Of a DNA stretch of 64,000 nt, positions 45,750 through 54,728 are shown in pieces. Source of the DNA: Halogeometricum pallidum JCM 14848 (lineage in GTDB: Archaea > Halobacteriota > Halobacteria > Halobacteriales > Haloferacaceae); the NCBI RefSeq assembly GCF_000337095.1, contig NZ_AOIV01000021.1, positions 201,410 to 265,409 of the forward strand. Direction: 5' to 3'. Position numbers and translations under genes: made by a program. Position 1 is the stretch's first letter. Every line of letters starts with the position of its first letter. The notes beneath the pieces were generated by a model. The model worked only from the letters and a program-made list of their open reading frames with translations, was not told the DNA's origin and made no database searches.

Positions 45750-46298
45750 TCAGTCGAAGAATCGGTCGGTACCCGGCGGTCGCTCGGCGCCGTCGGGGAG
45801 TTCGTCAGCCCACGCGACGGCGGCGGCATCGCCGTCGCCCACGTCCCCGGCGGCCGAGTCGGGGGCGGGTTTGGGCGTCGCAGCGAAGACAACGAAGCGC
45901 CGCGTCGCCTCCCGCGCCTCCCCCTCCGCGCGGACCGTGACCGACCAGACGCCCTCGACTCCGTCGATGGTGACGGCGACGCACGTCTGTTCGCGAATCC
46001 AGCGGCGGGCCGCCGTGGCGTAGTCCTCTCGCTCAGCGACCGCCGGCGACGGAATCTTCCACGGGCAGTCCTCTGTGACGCGCGCCAGCAGAACCCGCCC
46101 CGCGTCGTCGACGACGCCGGTAGGGGCCAAGTCGTCGAGTTCGGCGAACCGGTCGAACGTCTCCGCGTTGACCGTCTCCGACTCCTCGAAGAACGGAACG
46201 CCGCGGTCGCGGAGAGCGTCGAGGCTAGCGACCGAAGTGATCCCGTCCGCGTCGCGTCTCTCGTCGGTGGGTGAACTCGTCACGCGGCATCGTGTCAT
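45750..46298 (-). CDS. Nudix-like protein with degenerate Nudix box
   Basis: The protein has 182 residues from ATG 46298. GTG at 46283 is an alternative and sits about 27 bp from a TATA-like ttcttatc. The block WKIPSPAVAEREDYATAARRWIREQTCV occupies the Nudix box position, but the glycine and the REUXEE glutamates are not intact. Metal-dependent hydrolysis is therefore doubtful. It may be a ligand-binding relative of haloarchaeal Nudix proteins. Confidence 0.68.
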   Translation of the reverse strand: MTRCRVTSSPTDERRDADGITSVASLDALRDRGVPFFEESETVNAETFDRFAELDDLAPTGVVDDAGRVLLARVTEDCPWKIPSPAVAEREDYATAARRWIREQTCVAVTIDGVEGVWSVTVRAEGEAREATRRFVVFAATPKPAPDSAAGDVGDGDAAAVAWADELPDGAERPPGTDRFFD

Positions 46299-46369
46299 TC
46301 GGGAGATAAGAATCTGTCGCCGTCGGAGCGACGCGTCGACGCGGGGGCGACCGGAAAAAGTCGACCGAG

Positions 46370-46915
46370 TCAGTTGACGCCGCGGACCTTTCCGGCGAAC
46401 TTCTCGCGGACCTTCTCCAGTTTCGGCGGAATCTGGACCGCACAGTAGGGCTGGTCGGGGTTCTTTTCGTAGTAGTCCTGGTGGCGCTCTTCGGCCTCGT
46501 AGAACGCCTCTAACGGCGCTATCTCGGTGACGATGTCGTCGTCGTAGACGCCCGATTCGGTCATCTCGACGGTGAGGGCCTCGACGGTCTGTCTCTGCTC
46601 CTCGTCGTGGTAGAACACCGCCGAGCGGTACTGCGACCCCACGTCCGGTCCCTGTCTGTCCTCGGTCGTCGGGTCGTGGAGCGCGAAGAACACTTCGAGC
46701 AGTTCCCGGTAGGATAGTCCGTCGGGGTCGAACTCGACCTGTACGACCTCGGCGTGTCCAGTCGATCCCCGACAGACCTCCTCGTACGTCGGATCGTCGA
46801 CGTGTCCGCCCGCGTAGCCCGAGGTGACGGATTCGACGCCGACGAGTTCCTTCATGGGAGCCTCGATACACCAGAAGCAACCGCCGCCGAGCGTCGCGAG
46901 TTCGGTCTCACTCAT
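46370..46915 (-). CDS. msrA: Peptide methionine-S-sulfoxide reductase
   Basis: The protein has 181 residues. The active site is GGGCFWCIE, with catalytic Cys13 and recycling Cys16. GYAGG, HAEVVQVEFDP and GSQYRSAVF blocks are all present. It repairs oxidised methionine in proteins using thioredoxin. ATG at 46915 gives the usual family start; an in-frame upstream start would add nine residues. Confidence 0.95.
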   Translation of the reverse strand: MSETELATLGGGCFWCIEAPMKELVGVESVTSGYAGGHVDDPTYEEVCRGSTGHAEVVQVEFDPDGLSYRELLEVFFALHDPTTEDRQGPDVGSQYRSAVFYHDEEQRQTVEALTVEMTESGVYDDDIVTEIAPLEAFYEAEERHQDYYEKNPDQPYCAVQIPPKLEKVREKFAGKVRGVN

Positions 46916-47121
46916 GGACGGAACTGGGCGTCCCACGAGCAAAAGCCCCTCGGAGGCGGTAGCCGACGGGCGGGTCGGGAACCGACGGGTCCGCCGTCGA
47001 ACGGTCGATTCGGCGCAGATGTTGCAGAGATTTGGGTGAGAATCGGCAAATTCGCTTTTAGCTACCCCGACGCCGTTTCAATCGAGGGTACGACAGATGA
47101 CCACAGCACAGGAGCGACGAG

Positions 47122-47271
47122 ATGGCGGCGTGTGACCACTGCGGAACCCACGTCTCCGAACGCTTCGTCCGCGTCTTCGCGGACGAGTCGGGGACGGTCC
47201 GCGCCTGCCCGAACTGCTCGGCGAACGCCGGCTTAGTAGACGTGATGCGCGAACGCGCGCGCGGAGTCTGA
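47122..47271 (+). CDS. Mini zinc-finger protein (CxxC x30 CPxC, haloarchaeal type)
   Basis: This 49-residue protein has two knuckles, ACDHCGTHVSERFVRVF and ACPNCSANAG, with four Cys that should hold one zinc. The sequence HVSERFVRVF is typical of a very common haloarchaeal small-protein family carried only under a DUF label. Such proteins are thought to bind nucleic acid or partner proteins. It is too short for most gene finders but has clean start and stop. Confidence 0.85.
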   Translation: MAACDHCGTHVSERFVRVFADESGTVRACPNCSANAGLVDVMRERARGV

Positions 47272-47295
47272 GACCGGACTCGCGGCGACCCGACC

Positions 47296-48420
47296 TCACC
47301 ACCCCGTTTCTTCGAGCGCTTCGAGCAGTCGGTCGACGTCCGTCTCGGTGTTTATCGCGTGCAGCGACGCGCGGACCGACCCGTCGAGCGACGGGATGGG
47401 TCTGATCACGATACCGTAGTCGTCCTTGAGCGTCCGCACCGTCGCCTCGGGGTCGTCGACCCGTACCGTCACGAGTCCCGACTCCGGGTCCTCGGGGCTC
47501 AGTAGCTTGTCGTTCGGAACGCCGTCCGTCAGCCTGCCCGCGAGGTCGAGGAGACGCGACTCCACGGCGTCGAGGCCGACGGACTCCATCGTCTCCATCG
47601 CCGTCCGGAGCGCCGCGTACGGCGCGAGGTTTGTCGTCCCCACCTCGAAGCGCGGCGCGCCGGTCTTGAGTTCGTACTCCTCGGCGGAGGGGTCCTCGAC
47701 GCTCCGATAACTCACGTCCGTCGGTTCGAGGTCGTTCGCCGCCGACTCCGAGACGTAGAGGAAGCCCCCTCCCCACGTTCCGAGGAGCCACTTGTGCCCC
47801 GCGGCGGCGACGGCGTCGGCGCCCCAGTCGGTCACGTCCAACGGGGAGTGGCCGGGCACCTGCACGGCGTCGACGAGGACGAACGCGCCCGCGTCGTGGG
47901 CCTCCTCCACCAACTCCGAGACGGGGAGAGACGTGCCGTAGTTCCACGTCAGCGCGCTGAAGCAGACGAGTTTCGCGTCCTGGACGGCCTCCCGGTAGGC
48001 CTCGCGGTCGATTCGTCCACCCTCGGTCGGGACGACGCGCACCTCGCAGCCGTGACGTTCGAGGCGCGACCACGGGAGGACGCCCGCGGGGTGTTCGAGG
48101 TCGGTGCGGACGACCACGTCGCCCGCCTCCCAGTCGAACGCGCCCGCGACGCGGGTGATGCCGTCGGCGGTGCTCTGCGTTAGCGCGACTTCGGTCTCCT
48201 CGGCTCCGAGAAAGTCCGCGACGGTTTCTCTGACATCCTCGTAGAAGTCGAACGCGAACGGGTACGGGCCCTCCTCGCTGGCGGCGTCGTACTCGTGGCG
48301 CGCCAGCATCGCCTGCGCGTCCTCCACGACGGGGCGGGGGCTGGGTCCGCTCGCGCCCGTATTCATGTAGCGTACGTCCTCGAACACCGGGATAGACGCT
48401 CTGAGTTCGCTCGGGTTCAT
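47296..48420 (-). CDS. Class V aminotransferase / cysteine desulfurase-like
   Basis: The protein has 374 residues of PLP fold type I. It has YMNTGASGPSP at the start, the cofactor Asp in VDAVQVPGH, and Lys in AAGHKWLLG. The C-terminal domain lacks the long Cys loop of IscS/SufS, so it is more likely an isopenicillin-epimerase-like or serine-type aminotransferase. The substrate is unknown. It is convergent with the mini zinc-finger gene. Confidence 0.85.
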   Translation of the reverse strand: MNPSELRASIPVFEDVRYMNTGASGPSPRPVVEDAQAMLARHEYDAASEEGPYPFAFDFYEDVRETVADFLGAEETEVALTQSTADGITRVAGAFDWEAGDVVVRTDLEHPAGVLPWSRLERHGCEVRVVPTEGGRIDREAYREAVQDAKLVCFSALTWNYGTSLPVSELVEEAHDAGAFVLVDAVQVPGHSPLDVTDWGADAVAAAGHKWLLGTWGGGFLYVSESAANDLEPTDVSYRSVEDPSAEEYELKTGAPRFEVGTTNLAPYAALRTAMETMESVGLDAVESRLLDLAGRLTDGVPNDKLLSPEDPESGLVTVRVDDPEATVRTLKDDYGIVIRPIPSLDGSVRASLHAINTETDVDRLLEALEETGW

Positions 48421-48486
48421 GGAAACGACTGCGGACCCGGGGTACGTATCAGTAGCGTCTGCGGCCGCCGCCGCGTCCCGGACCCC

Positions 48487-48753
48487 TCACGGCGGCGGCG
48501 GCCGCTTCGGCGCGTCGTCGACCTCTCGCGAGACGAACAGGCGTCGCGGGAGGACGACGCCGCGGGCGAAGACGTAACCGACGAGTCCGACGACGACGCA
48601 GATAACCGACTCGACGATTCCGAGCGGACCGATGGCGACGCGCCAAAATATCAACGTCGAGACCGGCATCGCAACCGACAGCGACAGGTCTGCGAGAAAG
48701 GCGAGCAGAAACGCGAGCGGGTGTGTTTGTGTCGGCACGGTGGTCGTTACCAC
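48487..48753 (-). CDS. Small two-helix membrane protein
   Basis: The protein has 88 residues from a GTG start. Two hydrophobic segments (about 12-38 and 42-66) are followed by a basic, Pro-rich tail (LPRRLF to KRPPPP). I do not recognise it. The first T-rich residues and the positive tail suggest both ends may face the cytoplasm. No coupling to neighbours is seen. Confidence 0.65.
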   Translation of the reverse strand: MVTTTVPTQTHPLAFLLAFLADLSLSVAMPVSTLIFWRVAIGPLGIVESVICVVVGLVGYVFARGVVLPRRLFVSREVDDAPKRPPPP

Positions 48754-48821
48754 CTTCGTTTTCGCTTATCAGTAATGAATCTCACGACTGCACGACGAAA
48801 TCGCCGGGGTTCGGAGCGGCG

Positions 48822-49853
48822 CTACTCCCCTACCGTCACCATCCCCTTCACCACGTCCGGTTCCGTCGCCCGCTCGAACGCCGCCGTGAGGTCCGACATC
48901 GGCATCTCGAAGTCGATAATCCTCTCGACGTCCACCGCGCCGCGTTCCAGCAGGGAAACGGCGTCGTCGTACGTGTTCCGGAAGCGGAACGACCCCTTGA
49001 AGTCGAGTTCCTTGTCGACTATCTCGTTGGTCTCGACGGGAATCTCGTCCTCGGCGGAGAGGCCGATGCAGACGACAGTGCCCCCGCGGCGCACCACGTC
49101 GACGGTCGATTCGATCGACGCCGCCGCGCCCGAGGCCTCTATCACCACGTCGACCCCCTCGCCGTCGGTGAAGTCGTCGACGGCCTCGGCGAGCGATTCG
49201 TCGGCGACGTTCACCGTCGCCGTCGCGCCGTACGCCTCGGCGCGTTCGAGTTTCGTCCCCACCACGTCGGAGACGAGGACGGACCCCGCGCCGGCGGCGC
49301 GGACCGCCTCGCCGACGAGCATCCCGATGGGACCCGCCCCGGAGACGAGCACGGAATCGCCCAGTTCCACGTCGGCGCGCCGCGTCGCGTGGATGGCGAC
49401 GCTCAGCGGTTCGCAGAGCGCGCCCGCGCGCGTCGAGACGTTCTCGGGGAGGCGGTAGGCGAAGTCGGCGTCCCACGCGACGTACTCCGCGAACGCGCCG
49501 TGGTCCGGCGGCGTCGCCATGAACTCCACATCGGGACAGAGGTTGTACTCGCCCGCGCGACACCGCGCGCACTCGCCGCACGGGACGCCGGGTTCCAGCG
49601 TCACCTCGTCGCCCGGTTCGAACCCGGTCACGCCCTCGCCGACGGCGGCGACTTCCCCCGCGCTCTCGTGACCGAGAATCAGGGGGTCCTCGACGACGTA
49701 GTCGCCGATGCGGCCGTGCTCGTAGTAGTGGACGTCGGAACCGCAGATGCCGACGTGGGTCGTCCGGACGAGCAGTTCGCCGGGTTCCGGGTCGGGGCGG
49801 TCGCGCTCTCGGTGCTCGAAGACGCCGGGTTCGGTGAGTTCCACCGTCTGCAT
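48822..49853 (-). CDS. Zinc-dependent alcohol/polyol dehydrogenase (MDR family)
   Basis: The protein has 343 residues. Catalytic zinc ligands are Cys37 (GICGSD) and His62 with Glu63 (GHES). The structural zinc site has Cys92, 95, 98 and 106. The Rossmann motif is VSGAGPIGML. The pattern with DVHYYEHG resembles sorbitol and xylitol dehydrogenases, so the substrate is probably a polyol. It is divergent from the acyl-CoA ligase gene with about 139 bp between. Confidence 0.9.
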   Translation of the reverse strand: MQTVELTEPGVFEHRERDRPDPEPGELLVRTTHVGICGSDVHYYEHGRIGDYVVEDPLILGHESAGEVAAVGEGVTGFEPGDEVTLEPGVPCGECARCRAGEYNLCPDVEFMATPPDHGAFAEYVAWDADFAYRLPENVSTRAGALCEPLSVAIHATRRADVELGDSVLVSGAGPIGMLVGEAVRAAGAGSVLVSDVVGTKLERAEAYGATATVNVADESLAEAVDDFTDGEGVDVVIEASGAAASIESTVDVVRRGGTVVCIGLSAEDEIPVETNEIVDKELDFKGSFRFRNTYDDAVSLLERGAVDVERIIDFEMPMSDLTAAFERATEPDVVKGMVTVGE

Positions 49854-49992
49854 ACCGCCCCCTCGGCGACGAGCCGTGAAAAAACCGAACCCCGTCGAAC
49901 GATGTAAATTATCGTCCCCGTTTCGCTGACCGTCGCTAATCCCTGTGCCGAACACTTTAGCCCCTCGTCGCCGTCGACTAAAACGGTCGACA

Positions 49993-51591
49993 ATGACAAA
50001 CTTGGTGCAGGACATCGCGGCGGCGACGGAGGCGAACCCGGACCGGACGGCCGTGGGGTTCCGCGGCGAGGAGTGGAGTTACGAGGAACTGTGGGAATTG
50101 ACCTCGCGGTTCGCCGCGGGACTCGCGGAACACGGCGTCGAGGCGGGCGACCGGGTGGCCGTCTACCTCCCGAACCTCCCGCAGTTCGTCACCGCCTTCC
50201 ACGGAACGCTCCACGCGGGCGGCATCGTCGTTCCGATGAACCCCCAGTACAAATCTCGGGAGATATCGCACCTCCTGGCCGACAGCGAGGCGCGCGTCGT
50301 CGTCGCCCTCTCGGACCTCGTCCCGTTCGTCGACGCCGTCCGCGAGGAGACGAGCGTCGAACACGTCGTGAGCGTCGGCGGGGAGGCGGAGGGGGCAACC
50401 CCCTTCGAGGAGTTCCTCGCCGAGGAGGGGGCCGACGTGGTCGAACGCGACGACGACGACGTCGCGGTCCAGCCGTACACCTCGGGGACGACGGGGCGGC
50501 CGAAGGGCGTCCTCCTGTCGCACCACAACCTCGCGTGGGACGCGCGCGCGACGGCGAAACTGCTGCCCGACGGGGTGCAACCGGACGACAAGTTCCTCGG
50601 CGTCCTCCCCCTGTTTCACATCTACGGGATGACGGTCACGATGCTGTCGACGCTGTTCGAGGGCGGGAGCTACTACCCGCTTCCCGCGTGGGACGCCGAG
50701 GCGACGCTATCGCGCATCGAGGCCGAGCGGTTGACCGTCATGCACGGCGTACCCGCGATGTTCAACGACCTCGTGAACTTCGAGGACGCCGACGACTACG
50801 ACCTCTCCTCGCTCCGCTTCGTCAACTCCGGCGGGAGCAGCCTCCCGATAGAGGTGATGAACCGCTTCGAGACGGTGTTCGGCGTCGAACTGTACGAGGG
50901 GTACGGGCTGACGGAGACGAGTCCGGTGACGCACGCGAACCGGCCCGGCGAGCGACGGCCGGGGAGCATCGGCAAACCGCTGGACGGCCTCGACGCCCGC
51001 ATCGTCGACGGGGCGTTCGAGGACGTGCCGCCCGTCGAACGCGGACCGGTGGACGAGGAGGCGGTCGACCTAAACGAGATAACGGGCGAACTCGTCGTCA
51101 GCGGGCCGAACGTGATGCGGGGCTACTACGGCCTGCCCGAGGCGGACGAGGAGGCGTTCACCGAAGACGGGGGCGAGCGCTGGTTCCACACCGGCGACAT
51201 CGGCTACCGCGACGAGGACGACTACTACTACGTCGTCGACCGCGCGAAGCACATGATCGTCACCGGCGGCTACAACGTCTACCCGCGGGAGGTGGAGGAA
51301 CTGCTGTTCGAGCACCCGCAGGTCGCCGACGCCGCCGTCGTCGGCATCCCGGACGACCGCCGCGGCGAGACGGTGAAGGCGTACGTCGTCCCCGTCCCCG
51401 ATTCGGACGTGACGCCCGAGGAGATACGCCAGTACTGCCTCGACACCCTCGCGGAGTACAAACACCCCCGCGAGGTGGAGTTCATCGACGAACTGCCGCG
51501 GACGACGACCGGCAAGGTGCAGAAGTTCGAACTCCGCGACCGGAGCGGGACCGCGCCGTCCGACGACGACGAGACGGGGGGCGAGCGATGA
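49993..51591 (+). CDS. Acyl-CoA synthetase (AMP-forming, FadD-like)
   Basis: The protein has 532 residues. The adenylate-forming motifs are YTSGTTGRPKGVLLSHHN, YGLTETSP, GDIGYRDEDDYYYVVDRAKHMI and the C-terminal Lys in RTTTGKVQK. It activates a carboxylic acid to its CoA thioester using ATP. It heads the acyl-CoA cluster and its last four bases overlap the first dehydrogenase gene (ATGA). Chain length and substrate are not evident; a 4-hydroxy acid is one option given the kinase downstream. Confidence 0.93.
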   Translation: MTNLVQDIAAATEANPDRTAVGFRGEEWSYEELWELTSRFAAGLAEHGVEAGDRVAVYLPNLPQFVTAFHGTLHAGGIVVPMNPQYKSREISHLLADSEARVVVALSDLVPFVDAVREETSVEHVVSVGGEAEGATPFEEFLAEEGADVVERDDDDVAVQPYTSGTTGRPKGVLLSHHNLAWDARATAKLLPDGVQPDDKFLGVLPLFHIYGMTVTMLSTLFEGGSYYPLPAWDAEATLSRIEAERLTVMHGVPAMFNDLVNFEDADDYDLSSLRFVNSGGSSLPIEVMNRFETVFGVELYEGYGLTETSPVTHANRPGERRPGSIGKPLDGLDARIVDGAFEDVPPVERGPVDEEAVDLNEITGELVVSGPNVMRGYYGLPEADEEAFTEDGGERWFHTGDIGYRDEDDYYYVVDRAKHMIVTGGYNVYPREVEELLFEHPQVADAAVVGIPDDRRGETVKAYVVPVPDSDVTPEEIRQYCLDTLAEYKHPREVEFIDELPRTTTGKVQKFELRDRSGTAPSDDDETGGER

Positions 51592-52775
51592 ACTTCCAAC
51601 TGAACGACGAGCAACGCGCCGTCCGCGAGGTGGTACGCGAGTTCGGCGAGGAGGAGATTCGCCCCGTCGCCCGCGAGCACGACGAGGAGAAGAAGTACCC
51701 GAGCGACCTCGTCCAGAAGGCGGCCAGATACGACCTCGTGGCGCCCGGCATCCCCGAGGAGTACGGCGGCGCCGGGATGGACGCGCTGACGGAGATTCTG
51801 GTCACGGAGGAGTTGTGGCGGGCCGACGCCGGCATCGGGAGCGCCATCGGTTCCCGCGGGTTCGGCACGTCGATGCTCCGGAAGTACGGCGAGGAGTGGA
51901 TGAAAGAGGAGTGGCTCCCGAAGGTGGCCGCCGGCGACGCCGCAACCTGCTCCTGCATCTCCGAACCGGCGCACGGATCGAACGTGGCCGGGATAGAGAC
52001 GCGGGCGGAGCGCGAGGGGGGGAGCGCCTCGAACCGAAGCGGCGCAGCCGCGGAGGAGGACGAGGGCGACGAGTACGTCCTGAACGGCACGAAGATGTGG
52101 ATAACGAACGGCACCGTCGCGGACGTGGCCGTCGTGATGGCGAAGACGACGCCCGACGCGGGCCACCGGGGAATCACGGCCTTCTTGGTCCCGACCGACG
52201 CGGAGGGCTTCGAGGCGACGAAGATAGACAACAAACTCGGCATCCGCGCCTCCGACCTCGCCGAAATCGTCCTCGACGACGTGCGCGTGCCGGCCGAGAA
52301 CGTCATCGGCGAGGTGGACGAGGGGTTCTACCAACTGATGGACTTCTTCGCCGACGGGCGGACGCGCGTGGCGGCGCAGGCCGTCGGCGTCGCGCAGGCG
52401 GCCGTCGACGCCGCCGTCGACTACGCGAACGAACGCGAGCAGGGCGGACAGAAGATAGCCGAGTACCAGGCCATCCGGCACAAGGTGGCCGAGATGGCGA
52501 CGAACGTGGAGGCGGCGCGGTCGCTCACCTACCGCGCGGCGACCGAAGTCGAGGAGGGAGACGACGACACCGCGGCGCGGTTCGCCAGCATGGCGAAACT
52601 GTTCGCCAGCGAACGCGCCGTCGACGTCGCCGACGAGGGCGTGCAGGTCCACGGCGGCGCCGGGTTCGTCACCGACCACCCGGCCGAGCGCTTCTACCGC
52701 GACGCGCGCATCACGAAGATATACGAGGGGACCAGCGAGATTCAGAAGAACATCATCGCAGACCGGGTGCTGTAG
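51588..52775 (+). CDS. Acyl-CoA dehydrogenase
   Basis: The protein has 395 residues. It has the signatures CSCISEPAHGSN, NGTKMWITNG and the C-terminal RDARITKIYEGTSEIQ. The catalytic base Glu in EGTSE is in the usual place for short and medium-chain enzymes. A low-complexity insert (about residues 145-162) is unusual. It introduces the alpha-beta double bond into an acyl-CoA, passing electrons to ETF. It is translationally coupled to the ligase. Confidence 0.93.
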   Translation: MNFQLNDEQRAVREVVREFGEEEIRPVAREHDEEKKYPSDLVQKAARYDLVAPGIPEEYGGAGMDALTEILVTEELWRADAGIGSAIGSRGFGTSMLRKYGEEWMKEEWLPKVAAGDAATCSCISEPAHGSNVAGIETRAEREGGSASNRSGAAAEEDEGDEYVLNGTKMWITNGTVADVAVVMAKTTPDAGHRGITAFLVPTDAEGFEATKIDNKLGIRASDLAEIVLDDVRVPAENVIGEVDEGFYQLMDFFADGRTRVAAQAVGVAQAAVDAAVDYANEREQGGQKIAEYQAIRHKVAEMATNVEAARSLTYRAATEVEEGDDDTAARFASMAKLFASERAVDVADEGVQVHGGAGFVTDHPAERFYRDARITKIYEGTSEIQKNIIADRVL

Positions 52776-52862
52776 GGCGATGCGACTCAGCGCGGCCGGA
52801 GGAGGAGACGGAGAGCGGGACCGAAAGCGACACGGCGCGGGACGGAAACCACGGTGACGAGA

Positions 52863-53378
52863 ATGGACGACGACGCCCCCGACTGGACGTTCAAGGACCG
52901 CGATACGGTCATCCTGCGCGAGTTGGCCGCGGACCCGCAGCGCTCCTCGCGGGAACTGACGCGCATCCTCGCAGAGAAGCACGACATCGAGGTGTCGCAC
53001 GTCACCGTCTCGGAGACCATCCGCCGGATGCGCGAGGAGGGCGTCTTCCGGGAGGCCATCGTGCCGAACGAGGAGTACTACTCCTTCGCGCTGTTCGAGT
53101 TCAAGTTCGACCCCGAACACTTCGCCGAGACGTGGCACGACGCGATGGCGTACATCCGCGACGACCCGCACACGCTCTTTTACTTCCTCTCCGACGGCGA
53201 GTACCAGTGGAAGTCGGTGATGATGTTCGAATCCTCGCAGGCCCAATCGAAGTGGATACACGAGTTCTACAAGCGCCACGGGAAGGTGGTCTCGAACCTG
53301 CGGAACTCCGCCGTCCACAACGTCCTGAAGTTCCGGACCGACCCGGAACTGTTCGCGCGCCTGAACACCGAGGAGTGA
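52863..53378 (+). CDS. Winged-helix transcriptional regulator
   Basis: The protein has 171 residues. The N-terminal winged helix reads RDTVILRELAADPQRSSRELT and HVTVSETIRRM, Lrp/AsnC-like. The C-terminal part is aromatic-rich (YYSFALFEFKF, HTLFYFLSDGEYQW) and is not a normal RAM domain. It may bind an acyl-CoA or other ligand. Placement directly after the ligase and dehydrogenase genes suggests control of this cluster. Its stop overlaps a GTG of a tiny membrane frame. Confidence 0.85.
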   Translation: MDDDAPDWTFKDRDTVILRELAADPQRSSRELTRILAEKHDIEVSHVTVSETIRRMREEGVFREAIVPNEEYYSFALFEFKFDPEHFAETWHDAMAYIRDDPHTLFYFLSDGEYQWKSVMMFESSQAQSKWIHEFYKRHGKVVSNLRNSAVHNVLKFRTDPELFARLNTEE

Positions 53379-53494
53379 CCGCGGGCGGACGTCGTCTCCG
53401 CCCCCGACCCGTTCCCGCCGTCCGCCAGTCGCTCGTCGGCGTCGCTATCGGCGCGTTCGCGGCCGCACTCGGCGCGGCGTTGTTGTTCGTCTGA
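53375..53494 (+). CDS. 39-residue single-helix membrane peptide
   Basis: A GTG at 53375 overlaps the regulator stop codon (GTGA). The peptide has a basic N-terminal part (RRLRPRPVPAVRQ) and one hydrophobic helix, LVGVAIGAFAAALGAALLF, to the end. The positive-inside rule puts the N-terminus in the cytoplasm. The exact overlap and the helix support a real coupled gene. It may tether or tune the regulator, or be a small membrane peptide of unrelated role. Confidence 0.55.
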   Translation: MTAGGRRLRPRPVPAVRQSLVGVAIGAFAAALGAALLFV

Positions 53495-53521
53495 GGCAGA
53501 TTTCCCATCGGAGCGGGCGCG

Positions 53522-54655
53522 CTACAGCGGTTCCTCGCCCTCGATGATGCGCTTGGCCCGGTCGCCGAGCGCCGGGACGCGCGCTTCCATCTTCGGGTAC
53601 ATCGGGTCGTCGCTGTTGCCCTCCAGGTAGCGCCGGAAGAACATCTCGCCGAGGCCGGCGAGCTTGTAGACGGCCAGCGCGCGGTAGAACCGCTGGTGCT
53701 CGAACTCGATACCGGTTCGCTCCTCGTACCGGGCGACGAGTTCCCGGCGCGTCGGGTAGCCCTCCCGCTCCATGAACCGCGTCTCCAACTCCGGTATCGC
53801 GGGTTCGGGGTCGTCGGCGTCGCGCCAGTACGACAGCATCCACCCGAGGTCCGCGCGCGGGTCACCGAGCGTGCTCATCTCCCAGTCGAAGACGGCCGCG
53901 AGGTCCGGCGGCGTCCCGGGCGCGTACAGCACGTTGTCCAGCTTGTAGTCGCCGTGGACGAGCGATTCGGGATGGTCCTCGGGAGCGTGGTCGTCCAGCC
54001 ACTCGCCCACCTCGCGGAGCGCCGGCACCGAGCGGACTTCGCTGGTCCGCTCGAACGCCCACGCGAGTTGCTTGCCCCAGCGGTCGACCTGCCGCCGGGT
54101 GTAGCCCTCGGCGCGCCCGAATTCGGCGAGGCCGACCGAATCGAGGTCAACCTCGTGAATCGCGGCGAGCGTGTCGACGAGTTCGTAGCCGACGCGTTCG
54201 CGCGCCTCGGGATTCCCGAAGCGCTCGGGTTCCTCCTCGCGGAGCACGTCGCCCGCGACGCGCGACATGAGGTAGAAGTCGCTGCCGACGATATCGTGAT
54301 TCTCGCAGGCCAGCACCGTCTCCGGGAGGGGGACAGGCGTCCCCTGCAGGGCATCCATCACTCGGTACTCCCGGAGCACGTCGTGGGCCGTCTCGGCCGT
54401 TTCTCCCGGCGGCGGCCGCCGGAGCACCAACTCGCGGGAGCCCCACGTCACGAACAGCGTCTCGTTCGAGTGACCCGCGGGGTGTCGCTCCACCTCGAAG
54501 GTCGACTCGGGGCCGAGTTCGGCTTCGAGGTACGCGCGGAGGGCGTCCTCGTCGACGAGTCGCCGGAAGTAGTCGTCGCCGCGGGTTCCTCGCTCGGCGT
54601 CCGCCCCTCCGTCGTGCGTTCGGTCGTCGCCGCCGTGGTTTCCGTCGTCGCTCAT
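53522..54655 (-). CDS. APH-fold kinase, ACAD10/11 or LvaA type
   Basis: The protein has 377 residues. The first 30 are low-complexity. The kinase core has the nucleotide part RHPAGHSNETLFV, the catalytic loop LVHGDYKLDNVLY and the metal-binding VFDWEMSTLGDP. These are the features of aminoglycoside-phosphotransferase-like kinases fused or paired with acyl-CoA dehydrogenases. In ACAD10/11 and in bacterial LvaA the kinase phosphorylates the 4-hydroxyl of an acyl-CoA. Its gene is divergent from an ACAD11-type dehydrogenase, 73 bp away, which strongly supports that role over drug resistance. Confidence 0.85.
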   Translation of the reverse strand: MSDDGNHGGDDRTHDGGADAERGTRGDDYFRRLVDEDALRAYLEAELGPESTFEVERHPAGHSNETLFVTWGSRELVLRRPPPGETAETAHDVLREYRVMDALQGTPVPLPETVLACENHDIVGSDFYLMSRVAGDVLREEEPERFGNPEARERVGYELVDTLAAIHEVDLDSVGLAEFGRAEGYTRRQVDRWGKQLAWAFERTSEVRSVPALREVGEWLDDHAPEDHPESLVHGDYKLDNVLYAPGTPPDLAAVFDWEMSTLGDPRADLGWMLSYWRDADDPEPAIPELETRFMEREGYPTRRELVARYEERTGIEFEHQRFYRALAVYKLAGLGEMFFRRYLEGNSDDPMYPKMEARVPALGDRAKRIIEGEEPL

Positions 54656-54728
54656 GTCATCAGTCCCGTTACCGACGATAAGTTCGGGGCGGAAATAGAT
54701 TTACACCGTTCGATTGCGAGGATCGAGT

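Noticed and set aside
50073..52775. A 900-codon frame that seems to fuse to the acyl-CoA dehydrogenase
   Set aside because: The first half is an Arg/Gly-rich shadow of the ligase gene. Only the part from 51588 is a real protein, coupled to the ligase by ATGA.
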